The notes beneath the pieces were generated by a model. That model was given only the letters and a program-made list of their open reading frames with translations, did not search any database and had not been told where the DNA came from. The position numbers and the translations under genes were made by a program. From Stenotrophomonas maltophilia (GTDB lineage: Bacteria > Pseudomonadota > Gammaproteobacteria > Xanthomonadales > Xanthomonadaceae), in assembly GCF_025642255.1 (NCBI RefSeq), contig NZ_CP106759.1:3437501-3501500 (forward strand): a stretch of DNA of 64,000 nt, in the 5' to 3' direction. The stretch's first letter is position 1. Each line of letters starts with the position of its first letter. This document shows positions 55,314 to 63,669 of this stretch, piece after piece.

Positions 55314-55703
55314 TCAGCCCCGCCAGCGCAGCAGGAGGTCGCGCAGCGGGGTCAGCGCGAGGCCCAATCCGGCAAGAACGCCAACCGTGTTGGCGAGGGC
55401 GTCCATCGGGTCGGCCATGCGGTCGCGTGTCAGCGCCCCCTGTGCGAACTCGATCCCGATTCCCATCAGCACCAGGCCCAGCCCGACCCACAGCAGCGGA
55501 CGTCCTTGCCGGAACAGCTGCACGGCACTGCCGGACAGAATGAAGTACGCCAGGAAATGCTCGACCTTGTCGCCGTTCTCCGGCACGGGAATCGGTGGCG
55601 GGGGAATCAGGCAGACCACGATCACAAACAGCACGGCCAGCACCCACAGCGCAGTCCATAGACGCGGCCGCCGCAGCGGCTTGATCATGCGCGTCGCGCT
55701 CAC
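55314..55703 (-). CDS. VanZ-like membrane protein
   Basis: A 129-residue membrane protein with four hydrophobic segments and the VanZ-like pattern: NGDKVEHFLAYFILSG (Lys-x-x-His) and DPMDALANTVGVLAG. VanZ domains are linked to low-level teicoplanin resistance in enterococci and are common in proteobacteria with unknown roles. The start is a GTG at 55703 that overlaps the TGA of the upstream methyltransferase gene (GTGA), so translation is probably coupled. Confidence 0.8.
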   Translation of the reverse strand: MSATRMIKPLRRPRLWTALWVLAVLFVIVVCLIPPPPIPVPENGDKVEHFLAYFILSGSAVQLFRQGRPLLWVGLGLVLMGIGIEFAQGALTRDRMADPMDALANTVGVLAGLGLALTPLRDLLLRWRG

Positions 55704-56884
55704 AGGCGCCAGCTCAGATCGCCCAGCGCGAACGCCGGCTCGAAGTCGATTCCACGCTGCAGGCCGATCGCCTGGAAGCGCTCGCCCATGCCGGTCGGCA
55801 GGGTCAGCTTCTTCACCTGGTCGCGCAGCTGGATGCGCCCCACTTCATCGGTACGCTCCTCGGCCAGGCTCAGCACCTGGTCCAGGCCATTGCCGATCAG
55901 GAAGCTGGCCTGGCTGCAGTACCCCGCCAGCTCGAAGCCACCGTGCAGGCCCGCTTCGGCCATCGCGGTGAAGTCCACCGAGGCCGTGATGTCCTGCAGG
56001 CCCGGCCAGCGATGCACGTCGTTATGCACGTGGTGGCGGTAGAAGGCGCGCACCGTGCCGTCGTCGCGATCGTGCTGGTAGAACTCGCTGCGGCTGTAGC
56101 CGTAGTCGATGAACAGCATCGCGCCACGTTGCAGGCCGCCAGCCACTGCCTGCAGCCAGTACGGCAGCTGCGGCAGCACCTCTGAGCGGTATCCGTCGGC
56201 GAAGGGCCTTTCGAGATAGCGTTCGATGTGGCGCACGGCGCCGTTGAGCAGAATATCGGCCGGCTGCGCGCCACGGATGAAGTTGCCCTCCGCGTCCAGT
56301 TCCACGGTCTCCTCGTAGACCTCGCCGTCCCTGATCAGGAAGCGCGGGGTCGGAAGTGCGTCGATCACCTCGTTGGCGAACACCACACCTTCCCAGTCCT
56401 CTTCGAACGGACGCTCGATCCAGTCCACGCGCGTGGCCAGCTCTGCCGGCAGCGCCTGTTGCAGGCGCTGCTGCTGGCGCTGGCGCAGGTCGGCACTGGG
56501 TTCAAGGATGGCATAACGCGAAGGCACCGCATCCAGCTCGGCCAGCCGCAGCAGCACGGCTTCGGCGAAGGCACCGGTGCCGCCACCCAGTTCCAGCATC
56601 CGCGACTGCGCACCGAGCTGGGCGAACACCGGCGCCAGCGCATTGGCCACGCTGCCGGCGAACAGGCCGCCCAGCTCGGGCGCGGTGGTGAAGTCACCAC
56701 CGCCACCGAACTTGCTGGAACCGGCGCTGTAATAGCCCCACCCGGGTGCGTACAGGCACAGTTCCATGAAGCGGGAAAACGGCATCGCGCCCCCCTGGGC
56801 GAGGATTTCAGCGCGCAGTGCGGCGGCCAGCTGGTCGCTGTGGGCCAGGGCGTCGGCATCGGGCAGAGGGAAGGTAGGCTGCAT
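55700..56884 (-). CDS. MidA/NDUFAF7-family SAM-dependent methyltransferase
   Basis: A 394-residue protein of the former DUF185 family. MPFSRFMELCLYAPGWGYYS and GGDFTTAPELGGLFAGSVANAL are the family-specific N-terminal segments; MLELGGGTGAFAEAVL is the SAM loop, VVFANEVIDALP follows, and the C-terminal half holds RGAMLFIDYGYSRSEFY. NDUFAF7 methylates an arginine of complex I in mitochondria; the bacterial substrate is unknown. Length is normal. Divergent from the pteridine reductase gene by 59 bases. Confidence 0.88.
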   Translation of the reverse strand: MQPTFPLPDADALAHSDQLAAALRAEILAQGGAMPFSRFMELCLYAPGWGYYSAGSSKFGGGGDFTTAPELGGLFAGSVANALAPVFAQLGAQSRMLELGGGTGAFAEAVLLRLAELDAVPSRYAILEPSADLRQRQQQRLQQALPAELATRVDWIERPFEEDWEGVVFANEVIDALPTPRFLIRDGEVYEETVELDAEGNFIRGAQPADILLNGAVRHIERYLERPFADGYRSEVLPQLPYWLQAVAGGLQRGAMLFIDYGYSRSEFYQHDRDDGTVRAFYRHHVHNDVHRWPGLQDITASVDFTAMAEAGLHGGFELAGYCSQASFLIGNGLDQVLSLAEERTDEVGRIQLRDQVKKLTLPTGMGERFQAIGLQRGIDFEPAFALGDLSWRL

Positions 56885-56943
56885 GGCGTCTTCGAATGCG
56901 GTGACAATGGTGCACAGGATAGCCGAGCCTTGGAGGACCCTCG

Positions 56944-57681
56944 ATGAGCGAAACCGCCCCCGTGGCCCTGATCACCGGCAGCGCGCGCCGGATCGGCGCC
57001 GCCATCGCACGCCAGTTCCACGCCTGTGGCTGGTCGGTGGTGCTGCATGCCAACACGTCCAGCGCCGAGCTGCAGCAGGCCGCCTTCGACCTGGACAACG
57101 TCCGTCCGGGCAGTGTGCTGGCCCTGCAGGCCGACCTGCGCGATGCCGGCGCCCTGCCCGATCTGGTCGAACAGGCCGTGGCCCACTTCGGCCGCCTCGA
57201 TGCGCTGGTCAACAACGCGTCCAACTTCTTCCCCACCCCGCTCGGCCAGGTGACCGCCGAAGCGATGGATGAGCTGTACGCGGTCAATGCGCGTGCACCG
57301 CTGCTGCTGTCACAGGCGGCCGCGCCGTACCTGCGCCGCCAGCAGGGCTGCATCGTCAATCTGACCGATCTGCACGGCACCGACCCGATGCGCGACCATG
57401 TGGCCTACACCATGGCCAAGGCCGCACTGGAGATGGCCACCCGGTCACTGGCGCTGGAACTGGCGCCGAAAGTGCGGGTCAATGCGGTCGCCCCCGGTGC
57501 GATCCTGTGGCCCGAGCAGGGAAAGGACGATTTCGCCCGCGAGGCCCTGCTGGCGCGCACGCCGCTGGCACGCACCGGCACGGTGGAGGAGATCGCCGAG
57601 GCGGTGTACTGGCTGGTGGCCGAAGCCAGCTTCGTCACCGGCCACACCCTGCGCGTGGATGGCGGACGCACGGTGAGTTGA
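56944..57681 (+). CDS. pteridine reductase (short-chain dehydrogenase)
   Basis: A 245-residue SDR enzyme. Its nucleotide-binding motif is TGSARRIG, the TGxxxRxG form of pteridine reductases (PTR1, FolM), instead of TGxxxGxG. NNASNF follows, and the catalytic set is Asp-Tyr-Lys (VAYTMAKAAL with NLTDLHG), lacking the usual Ser as in PTR1. The likely role is NADPH reduction of dihydropteridines/dihydrofolate. It converges with folK, which makes the dihydropterin precursor of folate. A SMAG unit follows immediately. Confidence 0.87.
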   Translation: MSETAPVALITGSARRIGAAIARQFHACGWSVVLHANTSSAELQQAAFDLDNVRPGSVLALQADLRDAGALPDLVEQAVAHFGRLDALVNNASNFFPTPLGQVTAEAMDELYAVNARAPLLLSQAAAPYLRRQQGCIVNLTDLHGTDPMRDHVAYTMAKAALEMATRSLALELAPKVRVNAVAPGAILWPEQGKDDFAREALLARTPLARTGTVEEIAEAVYWLVAEASFVTGHTLRVDGGRTVS

Positions 57682-57684
57682 AGT

Positions 57685-57708
57685 CCGCCGGGCATGGCCC
57701 GGCGCTAC
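57685..57708. repeat. single SMAG unit
   Basis: CCGCCGGGCATGGCCCGGCGCTAC is a consensus SMAG monomer in the gap between the convergent pteridine reductase and folK genes. Confidence 0.9.
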
Positions 57709-57736
57709 CGATCTACGTAGGCGAGCGCAGCGGCCC

Positions 57737-58222
57737 TCATTCCAGGTCAACCACCTCGAATGCCTCGCCAAACTGAGCGTGTGCGCGCCACAGCGCCGCC
57801 AGGGCCAGGCCGCTGACCGGGTCGATGAAGTCTGGCGCGATGTCCGCCAGCGGCTTCAGCACGAAGGCGTGCTTCAGCTCGGGGCGCGGAATGCGCAGAT
57901 GGCCCGGGCCTTCCACGATGTGGTTGCCGTAGAACACCACGTCGATGTCCAGGGTGCGGTCGGAGAAGCGCGGACCACTGCGATCACGACCGTGGGCGTC
58001 TTCCAGTGCGTGCAGCCAATCATCCAGCGCCTGCAGCGGCAGATCGGTCTGGATCAGCACGCCATTGTTGAGGAAGGCCGGGCCATCGAAGCCGACCGCG
58101 GCCGTGCGGTAGGCCGGAGACACCTGCAACGCGCCGAAACGCTCGCGCAGGGCCGCCACCGCGGCGTGGAGATGGCGGCGGGGCTGGACGTTGCTGCCCA
58201 GGCTGAGGAGCACGGTGGTCAT
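57737..58222 (-). CDS. folK: 2-amino-4-hydroxy-6-hydroxymethyldihydropteridine pyrophosphokinase
   Basis: A 161-residue HPPK enzyme: LLSLGSNVQPRRHLHAAVAAL at the start, FLNNGVLIQTDLP, the GRDRSGPRFSDRTLDIDVVFYG signature with the Asp pair that binds Mg2+, and RIPRPELKHAFVLKPLADIAP. It transfers pyrophosphate from ATP to hydroxymethyl-dihydropterin in folate synthesis. It is not next to folP or folB here but faces a pteridine reductase gene. Confidence 0.95.
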   Translation of the reverse strand: MTTVLLSLGSNVQPRRHLHAAVAALRERFGALQVSPAYRTAAVGFDGPAFLNNGVLIQTDLPLQALDDWLHALEDAHGRDRSGPRFSDRTLDIDVVFYGNHIVEGPGHLRIPRPELKHAFVLKPLADIAPDFIDPVSGLALAALWRAHAQFGEAFEVVDLE

Positions 58223-58312
58223 GCGGTTCAGGTGACGGGTCTGGGGGGCGTGGGCATGCCGTCGTCACGGCGGCCTGCCTACAATCCGGGACGCACATGA
58301 TAGGGCACCGAC

Positions 58313-59062
58313 ATGACCTATTGCGTTGGAATCGAGGTGGACCAGGGCCTGGTCTTCGCTGCCGACACCCGGACCAATGCCTCGCTGGACGATGTGCGCG
58401 TGCACCGCAAGCTGCACGTGTTCGAGTATCCCGGCCAGGCGGCCTACGTGTTGATGGCGGCGGGCAACCTGGCCACCACCCAGTTGCTGGTCTCGCGCCT
58501 GACCCGGGACGCCAGCGAGCGGCGCACGCCCAACCTGCGCGACATGACCCATCTGTTCGAAGCGGCTGCCTACGTCGGTCGCCTGCTGGTGGACAGCCAG
58601 GTGCACGGCGGCCACAGCGAGCACGGCCATGACGGCGTCAACACCCAGGCCACGCTGATCTTCGGCGGCCAGGTCGCCGGCGAACGCCCCGGCCTGTACA
58701 TGATCTACCCGCTGGGCAATGCCATCGCCGCCTCGCCGGAGACCCCCTACCTGCAGATCGGCGAGTCCAAGTATGGCAAGCCGATCCTCGACCGCATCCT
58801 CAGCCCAGCCACGCGCCTAGAGGACGCCGCACGCACGGCGATCGTGTCGCTGGATTCGACCATCCGTTCCAACCTGTCGGTCGGGCTGCCGATCGATCTG
58901 GCATTGCTGCGCGACGGCGAGCTGCGGATCGCCCAGCAGCTGCGGCTGGGCGCGGACTCGCCCCTGTATGCGGACATCCACCAGAACTGGTCACGGCGGC
59001 TGGAACAGGCCGTGGACAGCCTGCCACGCTTCCCGTGGGAGACCCCGGAACGGCCGGCGTGA
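58313..59062 (+). CDS. Anbu/BPH-type proteasome-like peptidase (orphan)
   Basis: A 249-residue protein of the Ntn-hydrolase fold, homologous to Anbu (bacterial proteasome homologue): TYCVGIEVDQGLVFAADTRTN, where Thr2 becomes the N-terminal nucleophile after Met removal, then YVLMAAGNLATTQLL and QIGESKYGKPILDR. Anbu usually stands beside a transglutaminase-like gene, an alpha-E domain gene and an ATP-grasp gene; none of these is visible here. The target is unknown; the enzyme may assemble as open rings. It begins 90 bases after folK, divergent. Confidence 0.88.
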   Translation: MTYCVGIEVDQGLVFAADTRTNASLDDVRVHRKLHVFEYPGQAAYVLMAAGNLATTQLLVSRLTRDASERRTPNLRDMTHLFEAAAYVGRLLVDSQVHGGHSEHGHDGVNTQATLIFGGQVAGERPGLYMIYPLGNAIAASPETPYLQIGESKYGKPILDRILSPATRLEDAARTAIVSLDSTIRSNLSVGLPIDLALLRDGELRIAQQLRLGADSPLYADIHQNWSRRLEQAVDSLPRFPWETPERPA

Positions 59063-59065
59063 CCT

Positions 59066-59125
59066 GCCGCCGGGCATGGCCTGGCGCTACCTACCGCTTC
59101 CGGTAGCGCCGGGCATGGCCCGGCG
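59066..59125. repeat. SMAG palindromic repeat pair, with altered right unit
   Basis: GCCGCCGGGCATGGCCTGGCGCTAC, a spacer, and GGTAGCGCCGGGCATGGCCCGGCG. The right unit has GGGCATGGCCC in its core where the usual inverted copy would have GGGCCATGCCC, so the two units are not exact inverses. It lies between the convergent Anbu and hybrid kinase genes. Confidence 0.8.
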
Positions 59126-59133
59126 ACGCAAAT

Positions 59134-60645
59134 TCAGCCCAGTGCCTCTGCCACAGCGCGGAACACCTGCTGCATCTGCAACGGCTTGCGCAGCACATGC
59201 ACCTCGATGCCATCAGGGAATGCATCGGCCGGAACGTCCACTGACGCGTCTTCCAGCACCAGCGCCGGCCCCCGGTAACCCAGCCCGGCCATTTCGCCCA
59301 GCAGCTGGCTGGCCGGCAGCAGTTTGGAGCCGGCGTCGGCGATCACCAGCGCCGGCATCGCCTCCTGCTGCATCCAGCGCAACGCCGCCGGTCCATCGGA
59401 AGCCAGCTGCAGCTGATATCCCTGGCTGGACAGCGCGTTGCCCAGCAGCGACAGGCGCGTGGCTTCGCCATCGACCACCAGGATCGACTGGCCACTGCCG
59501 AGTGCCACCAGCTGCTCGATCGGCTCGCCGCTCTCGATGGTGTCACGCATCGGCAGGCGCAGCTCGAAACAGGTGCCCTGCCCCGGCTGGCTGGTGACCG
59601 TGATGCTGCCGCCAGCACCTTCGACGATGCGCTTGCAGGAAATCAGGCCCAGGCCGGTACCGTCCGCCTTGGTGGTGAAGAAGGGATTGAACAGATGCGA
59701 GAGCGTATCGGCATCCATGCCGATGCCTTCATCGGCCACGGCGATGCGCATCCAGTCCACACCGTCGCGCTCGCCGGCATGGCTTGCGGTCAGGCTCAGG
59801 CGGCCGCCGCTGGGCATCGCCTGGATCGCATTGAGTGCCAGGTTCAACAGCACCTGCTGCAGCTCGGTGTAGTTCGCATCGACCGCCAGGCCCTCATCCT
59901 CCACCTGCAGGTGCAGGCGCACCGCATCGGGCACGTTGCTGCGCAGCAGCAGCGCCACCGCGTCGAACAGGCCGTCGATCTGCACGCGTTCGCTGGGCTT
60001 GCGCGAGCCACGGACGAACGACAACATCGATTCCGCCATTTCATGACCGCGGCGGCCGCACTCGGCGATCACATCCGCAAGGTGGTGCAGCTGCGGATCA
60101 TCGGTGCGCGCCTTCAGCAGGTCCGGCATGATCAGCAGCGGCTGCAGGATGTTGCGCAGGTCGTGGCTGAGGCCAGCGGCGAGCAGCGAAAGGCTTTCCA
60201 GCCGTTGCGCGCGCATCAGCTCGGTCTCCACGCGCGAACGCTCCACCGCGCTGCGCGCCTCGCGGATCGCACGGGCCACCGCCGACGGCAGGCGCGCCGG
60301 CTGGTGCTTGATGATGTAGTCGTTGGCGCCCTTCTGCAGCGCCGCCACTGCATTCTCCTCACCCATCGTGCCCGAGACGAAGATGAAGGGAACGTCCGGC
60401 GCCGTCTCGCGCACGATGCGCAGGGCATCGTCGCCGGAGAAACCCGGCATGCTCAGGTCGGACAGCACGATATCCGGCTGGAATGCGGCCAGCGCCTGGC
60501 GCAGTTCCGCCTCGCTCTCAACGCGCTCGAAGCGGGCTTCCAGGCCCGCATCCAGCATCTGTTCGGACATCAGCTCGGCGTCTTCCGGCGAATCCTCCAC
60601 CAGCAGGATGCGCAGTGCCCCGAGGGAGGGACCGGTCAGGGGCAT
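59134..60645 (-). CDS. hybrid receiver-histidine kinase-receiver protein
   Basis: A 503-residue signalling protein, cytoplasmic. Residues ~12-128 form a receiver domain with phospho-acceptor Asp63 (LSDLSMPG). A histidine-kinase core follows with His161 in GLSHDLRN, ELQQVLLNLALNAIQAMPSGG (N box), ADEGIGMD (G1), FFTTKADGTGLGL and GSGQ after the ATPase domain. The C-terminal ~120 residues form a second, degenerate receiver (ILVVDGEATR, LVIADAGS, LRKP). It ends the three-gene group after the response regulator at 60650, four bases away, and is likely the output or relay of that system. Confidence 0.87.
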   Translation of the reverse strand: MPLTGPSLGALRILLVEDSPEDAELMSEQMLDAGLEARFERVESEAELRQALAAFQPDIVLSDLSMPGFSGDDALRIVRETAPDVPFIFVSGTMGEENAVAALQKGANDYIIKHQPARLPSAVARAIREARSAVERSRVETELMRAQRLESLSLLAAGLSHDLRNILQPLLIMPDLLKARTDDPQLHHLADVIAECGRRGHEMAESMLSFVRGSRKPSERVQIDGLFDAVALLLRSNVPDAVRLHLQVEDEGLAVDANYTELQQVLLNLALNAIQAMPSGGRLSLTASHAGERDGVDWMRIAVADEGIGMDADTLSHLFNPFFTTKADGTGLGLISCKRIVEGAGGSITVTSQPGQGTCFELRLPMRDTIESGEPIEQLVALGSGQSILVVDGEATRLSLLGNALSSQGYQLQLASDGPAALRWMQQEAMPALVIADAGSKLLPASQLLGEMAGLGYRGPALVLEDASVDVPADAFPDGIEVHVLRKPLQMQQVFRAVAEALG

Positions 60646-60649
60646 GGGC

Positions 60650-61090
60650 TTACTCGAGTTCCGGTGCCTGGTTGATCAGTGCCCAGAACTTGCCCAGGGT
60701 CTGCACGGCACCGAAGAACTGGTCCACGTCCACCGGCTTGACCACGTAGGCGTTCACGCCCATGTCCCAGCTGCGGGCCAGATCGCTCTCTTCGCGCGAG
60801 GACGACAGGATCACCACGGGAAGGCGCTTGAGCTCCTCGTGCTCACGGATCTGCCGCAGCACTTCCAGGCCGTCCATGCGCGGCATCTTGATGTCCAGCA
60901 GCAGCACCGCCGGCAGGCCCTCCTCGCGGCTGGCGAAGGTGCCGCGCCGCAGCAGGTAGTCCATGACCTCCACGCCGTCCTCGACGTGCACGATGGGATT
61001 GGCCAGGCGGGCTTCCTGCAGGGCGTCGATCGCCATCTCGGCATCGGCCGGGCTGTCTTCGGCAAGAAGGATGGTGCGCAGAGTCGTCAT
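60650..61090 (-). CDS. single-domain response regulator (Rcp1/CheY-like)
   Basis: A 146-residue receiver with acid pair Glu11-Asp12 (LAEDS), phospho-acceptor Asp66 (LLLDIKMP), the ILSSSREESD switch segment and VVKPVD with the conserved Lys. The DYLLRRGTFASREE insert near residue 45 is typical of Rcp1-like regulators that pair with phytochrome-type kinases, though no phytochrome is here. It has no output domain, so it must relay phosphate or bind a partner. Its ATG overlaps the stop of the kinase gene (ATGA). Confidence 0.9.
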   Translation of the reverse strand: MTTLRTILLAEDSPADAEMAIDALQEARLANPIVHVEDGVEVMDYLLRRGTFASREEGLPAVLLLDIKMPRMDGLEVLRQIREHEELKRLPVVILSSSREESDLARSWDMGVNAYVVKPVDVDQFFGAVQTLGKFWALINQAPELE

Positions 61091-62904
61091 GCGGAGGGAC
61101 CTTGTTTGTCCGCGTCGAGCGCGGGAGGCAGGTAGAAGTGGAAGGTTGCGCCGGCGTCCGGCTCGGCTTCGGCCCAGACCCGGCCTCCATGACGGGTCAG
61201 CACGCGGCGTACGCTGGCCAGGCCGATGCCGGTACCGGGGTAATCACTGGCCTTGTGCAGGCGCTGGAACACGCCGAACAGCTTTCCGGCATAGGCCATG
61301 TCAAAGCCTGCACCATTGTCGCTGACCGTGAACTGATGGCCGCCATCGGGCTGCGCCTGGTAATCCACGCGGATCTTCGCCGGTTCGCGGTTACTGGAAT
61401 ACTTGACCGCGTTGCCGAGCAGGTTCAGCCACACCTGGCGCATCATGTTCTCATCGGCCACCACGATCGGCAGCGGTGCGATGTTCCATTCGACGTGATG
61501 GACCTGGCCACTGCTTTCAGCCTCGGCCTGCAGGTTGGAATCGAGCATCGCGCGGGTATCGGACACCAGCGACTGCATGTCCACTGCCTGCTGGCGCATC
61601 GCTGCGCGCCCCAGCCGCGAATAGACCAGCAGATCGTCGATCAGCGTCGCCATGCGCCGCGCCGAGCTGGAGATCACCCCAAGGTAATGCAGGCTCTTCT
61701 CGTCGGCGCTCTCGCCCAGGTGGCGCGACAGCTTGTCGGAGAAGCCGGCAACGTGGCGCAGCGGCGCGCGCAGGTCATGCGACACCGAATAGCTGAATGC
61801 TTCCAGCTCGCGATTGACCTCCGAGACCTGCGCCACCTTGCCTTCCAGCTGGCGGTTCAGTTCCTCCACACGCGACTGCACGGCGCGCTGCACGGTGACA
61901 TCGCTGACGGTCAGCAACACCACTTCATCGTCGGTATCCGGCAGCGGCATGCGCCGCGCGTTGAGCAGCATGTAGCGCACCACGCCCTCGGAGGTGCGCT
62001 GTTCGTGCTCGAAGTCCCACAGCTCGCGACCGCGCAGCAGCACATCGACCAGGCGCTGGCGCACGACGGCGTCCCGCCAGGCGCCGTCGCCGACGTCATC
62101 CAGCAGCAGGCCATCGGCACGTTCGTCCTGCAGACCGTACAACTCGGCAAAGGCCGGATTGTGCAGCTGCACGCGCAGCTCGCGGTCGAGCAGCACGATC
62201 GGCTCACGCACGGTCTGCAGTACTGAGGCAGCGCGCGCGGCCGAGCGCAGCGACTGCCGTTCGGCCTGCAGGCGCCGACCGATCTGCCGCTGCAGCAGCC
62301 AGAGCACCAGGCCGAGCAGCGCCAGCTGTACCACCAGCGAGCTCCACGAGACGAATTCGGTCTGCCTGCGCTGCCGCGCAGCCTGTTCGGCCCGCTCGGC
62401 CAGCAGCGCCTGCTCGCTGTTCTGCAGCTCTTCAACCACGCTGCGGATCGGGTAACGGGTGCTCAGGTCCTGTACCAGCGCGCGCTGGTCACTGTTCGGT
62501 TCGGCCTTGGCCAGCGCGCGCGCCACCGCCAGCCGCCCTTCCAGCATGGACTCGATGCGACCGATGCGGATCAGCTGCTCAGGATTATCGCGTGTCATCC
62601 GGCCCAGCTCTGCGAGTCGGCCGGGAATCTCGTTGGCCTTGGCCATGCGCTCGCGCAGGCCGGGCGCGTCCACGCCCTTGGACAGCGTCAACGCCGCCGA
62701 CTCGACATCGCGCACATCGGCCTGCAACTGTTGGAGCGCCACGCCAACCGCCTGCGTATGCGTCACCCAGGCCATGGCTTCTTCGTTTTCACGCTGAAGC
62801 TTGCGCTGGGTCAACCACGGCACGACGATGATCGCGGCGGCAGCCAGCGCCAGGGCCGGCAATCGCCAGCGATCCCAGATGTCGTCACTGAACACCAGCG
62901 CCAT
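61087..62904 (-). CDS. membrane sensor histidine kinase with CHASE3-like and PAS domains
   Basis: A 605-residue kinase. Two membrane segments (about residues 15-32 and 187-205) enclose a ~150-residue periplasmic helical domain of CHASE3 type (VGVALQQLQADVRDVESAALTLSKG). A PAS domain follows (VREPIVLLDRELRVQLHNPAFAELYG), then a coiled coil (VEELNRQLEGKVAQVSEVNRELEAF), and the kinase core with His in FSYSVSHDLRAPLRH, N-box NLLGNAVKYSS, DNGAGFD and GTGIGLASV. It starts the three-gene phosphorelay; stimulus unknown. AGGAACT precedes its ATG. Confidence 0.9.
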   Translation of the reverse strand: MALVFSDDIWDRWRLPALALAAAAIIVVPWLTQRKLQRENEEAMAWVTHTQAVGVALQQLQADVRDVESAALTLSKGVDAPGLRERMAKANEIPGRLAELGRMTRDNPEQLIRIGRIESMLEGRLAVARALAKAEPNSDQRALVQDLSTRYPIRSVVEELQNSEQALLAERAEQAARQRRQTEFVSWSSLVVQLALLGLVLWLLQRQIGRRLQAERQSLRSAARAASVLQTVREPIVLLDRELRVQLHNPAFAELYGLQDERADGLLLDDVGDGAWRDAVVRQRLVDVLLRGRELWDFEHEQRTSEGVVRYMLLNARRMPLPDTDDEVVLLTVSDVTVQRAVQSRVEELNRQLEGKVAQVSEVNRELEAFSYSVSHDLRAPLRHVAGFSDKLSRHLGESADEKSLHYLGVISSSARRMATLIDDLLVYSRLGRAAMRQQAVDMQSLVSDTRAMLDSNLQAEAESSGQVHHVEWNIAPLPIVVADENMMRQVWLNLLGNAVKYSSNREPAKIRVDYQAQPDGGHQFTVSDNGAGFDMAYAGKLFGVFQRLHKASDYPGTGIGLASVRRVLTRHGGRVWAEAEPDAGATFHFYLPPALDADKQGPSA

Positions 62905-63037
62905 AGTTCCTCATCAGCACGGCCGCAGAGGGATGGGCCGGAGAGCCCAGCTGCGGCGGAACCGGCAATATAGCGCAGGCGATCACACCTCTGGAATGTC
63001 TGGCCCCGGCAGCTGAACGGTCCAGAAAACATCATGA

Positions 63038-63064
63038 GTGGAGCCGGGACTGGCCCGGCTCCAC
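63038..63064. repeat. GTGGAGCCGGG perfect palindromic repeat
   Basis: Arms GTGGAGCCGGG and CCCGGCTCCAC around ACTGG are perfectly complementary, the same type as the hairpin at 55268. It lies between the kinase gene start and the end of the BON-domain gene. Confidence 0.8.
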
Positions 63065-63110
63065 CGTCATGCAGCTGTATTGCAGCGCCCCGACGGGGCG
63101 GCGCCCGGGA

Positions 63111-63497
63111 TCAGCGCTTGGCGGCCGCATTGACTTTCAACGCGCTGGCATCGACGCGGGTGACGCCCTTGATGCCCTTGGCCGTGGTGACGGCCTTGTC
63201 ATGCTCGGCCTGGGTCGCCACCGTGCCGCTGAGGCTGACGACGCCATTCACGGTTTCCACCTTGACCTCGGTGCCCGGCACATTGCTGCTGGCAAGCAGG
63301 TCGGCCTTCACCTTGGTGGTGATCCAGGTGTCGGTCACCGGCTCGTTGGAGTCGTGGCGATCGGCGTGGGTCATCGCCGAATGGTCGGTGGCAGGCGGAC
63401 TCTTGGCTGCCGGATCCTTGGCGAATGCAGCCGAGGAGGACAGTGCCAGGCCCAGGGTGAGGGCCGAAGCAATCAGCGTACGGGTCGGGTTGTTCAT
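63111..63497 (-). CDS. BON-domain periplasmic protein (OsmY-like)
   Basis: A 128-residue exported protein (signal peptide 1-26, AAFA). Residues ~55-125 form a single BON domain: DTWITTKVKADLLASSNVPG, VKVETVNGVVSLSGTVATQAEHDKAV and GVTRVDASALKVN. OsmY-type proteins have two BON domains and act as periplasmic chaperones under osmotic or envelope stress; here only one is present, preceded by a His/Asp-rich linker (HSAMTHADRHDSN). Role inferred from the family. A GGAGGTAACAC ribosome-binding site lies before the ATG on the minus strand. Confidence 0.87.
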   Translation of the reverse strand: MNNPTRTLIASALTLGLALSSSAAFAKDPAAKSPPATDHSAMTHADRHDSNEPVTDTWITTKVKADLLASSNVPGTEVKVETVNGVVSLSGTVATQAEHDKAVTTAKGIKGVTRVDASALKVNAAAKR

Positions 63498-63669
63498 CGT
63501 GTGTTACCTCCTGCGGAATGTGGGGCCAGTGTGGCCGCAGCGCCGTGCAGCAGGCGTGGCGCTACGGTCACGCCGCCGTGAATCGCGCCGGCTTTCAACG
63601 CAACCGTTCAGCTTTGGATCCTGGCCCCCGTCGTTTACCCTGCATGTCTGATCTGCGCGGAGCACTGCC

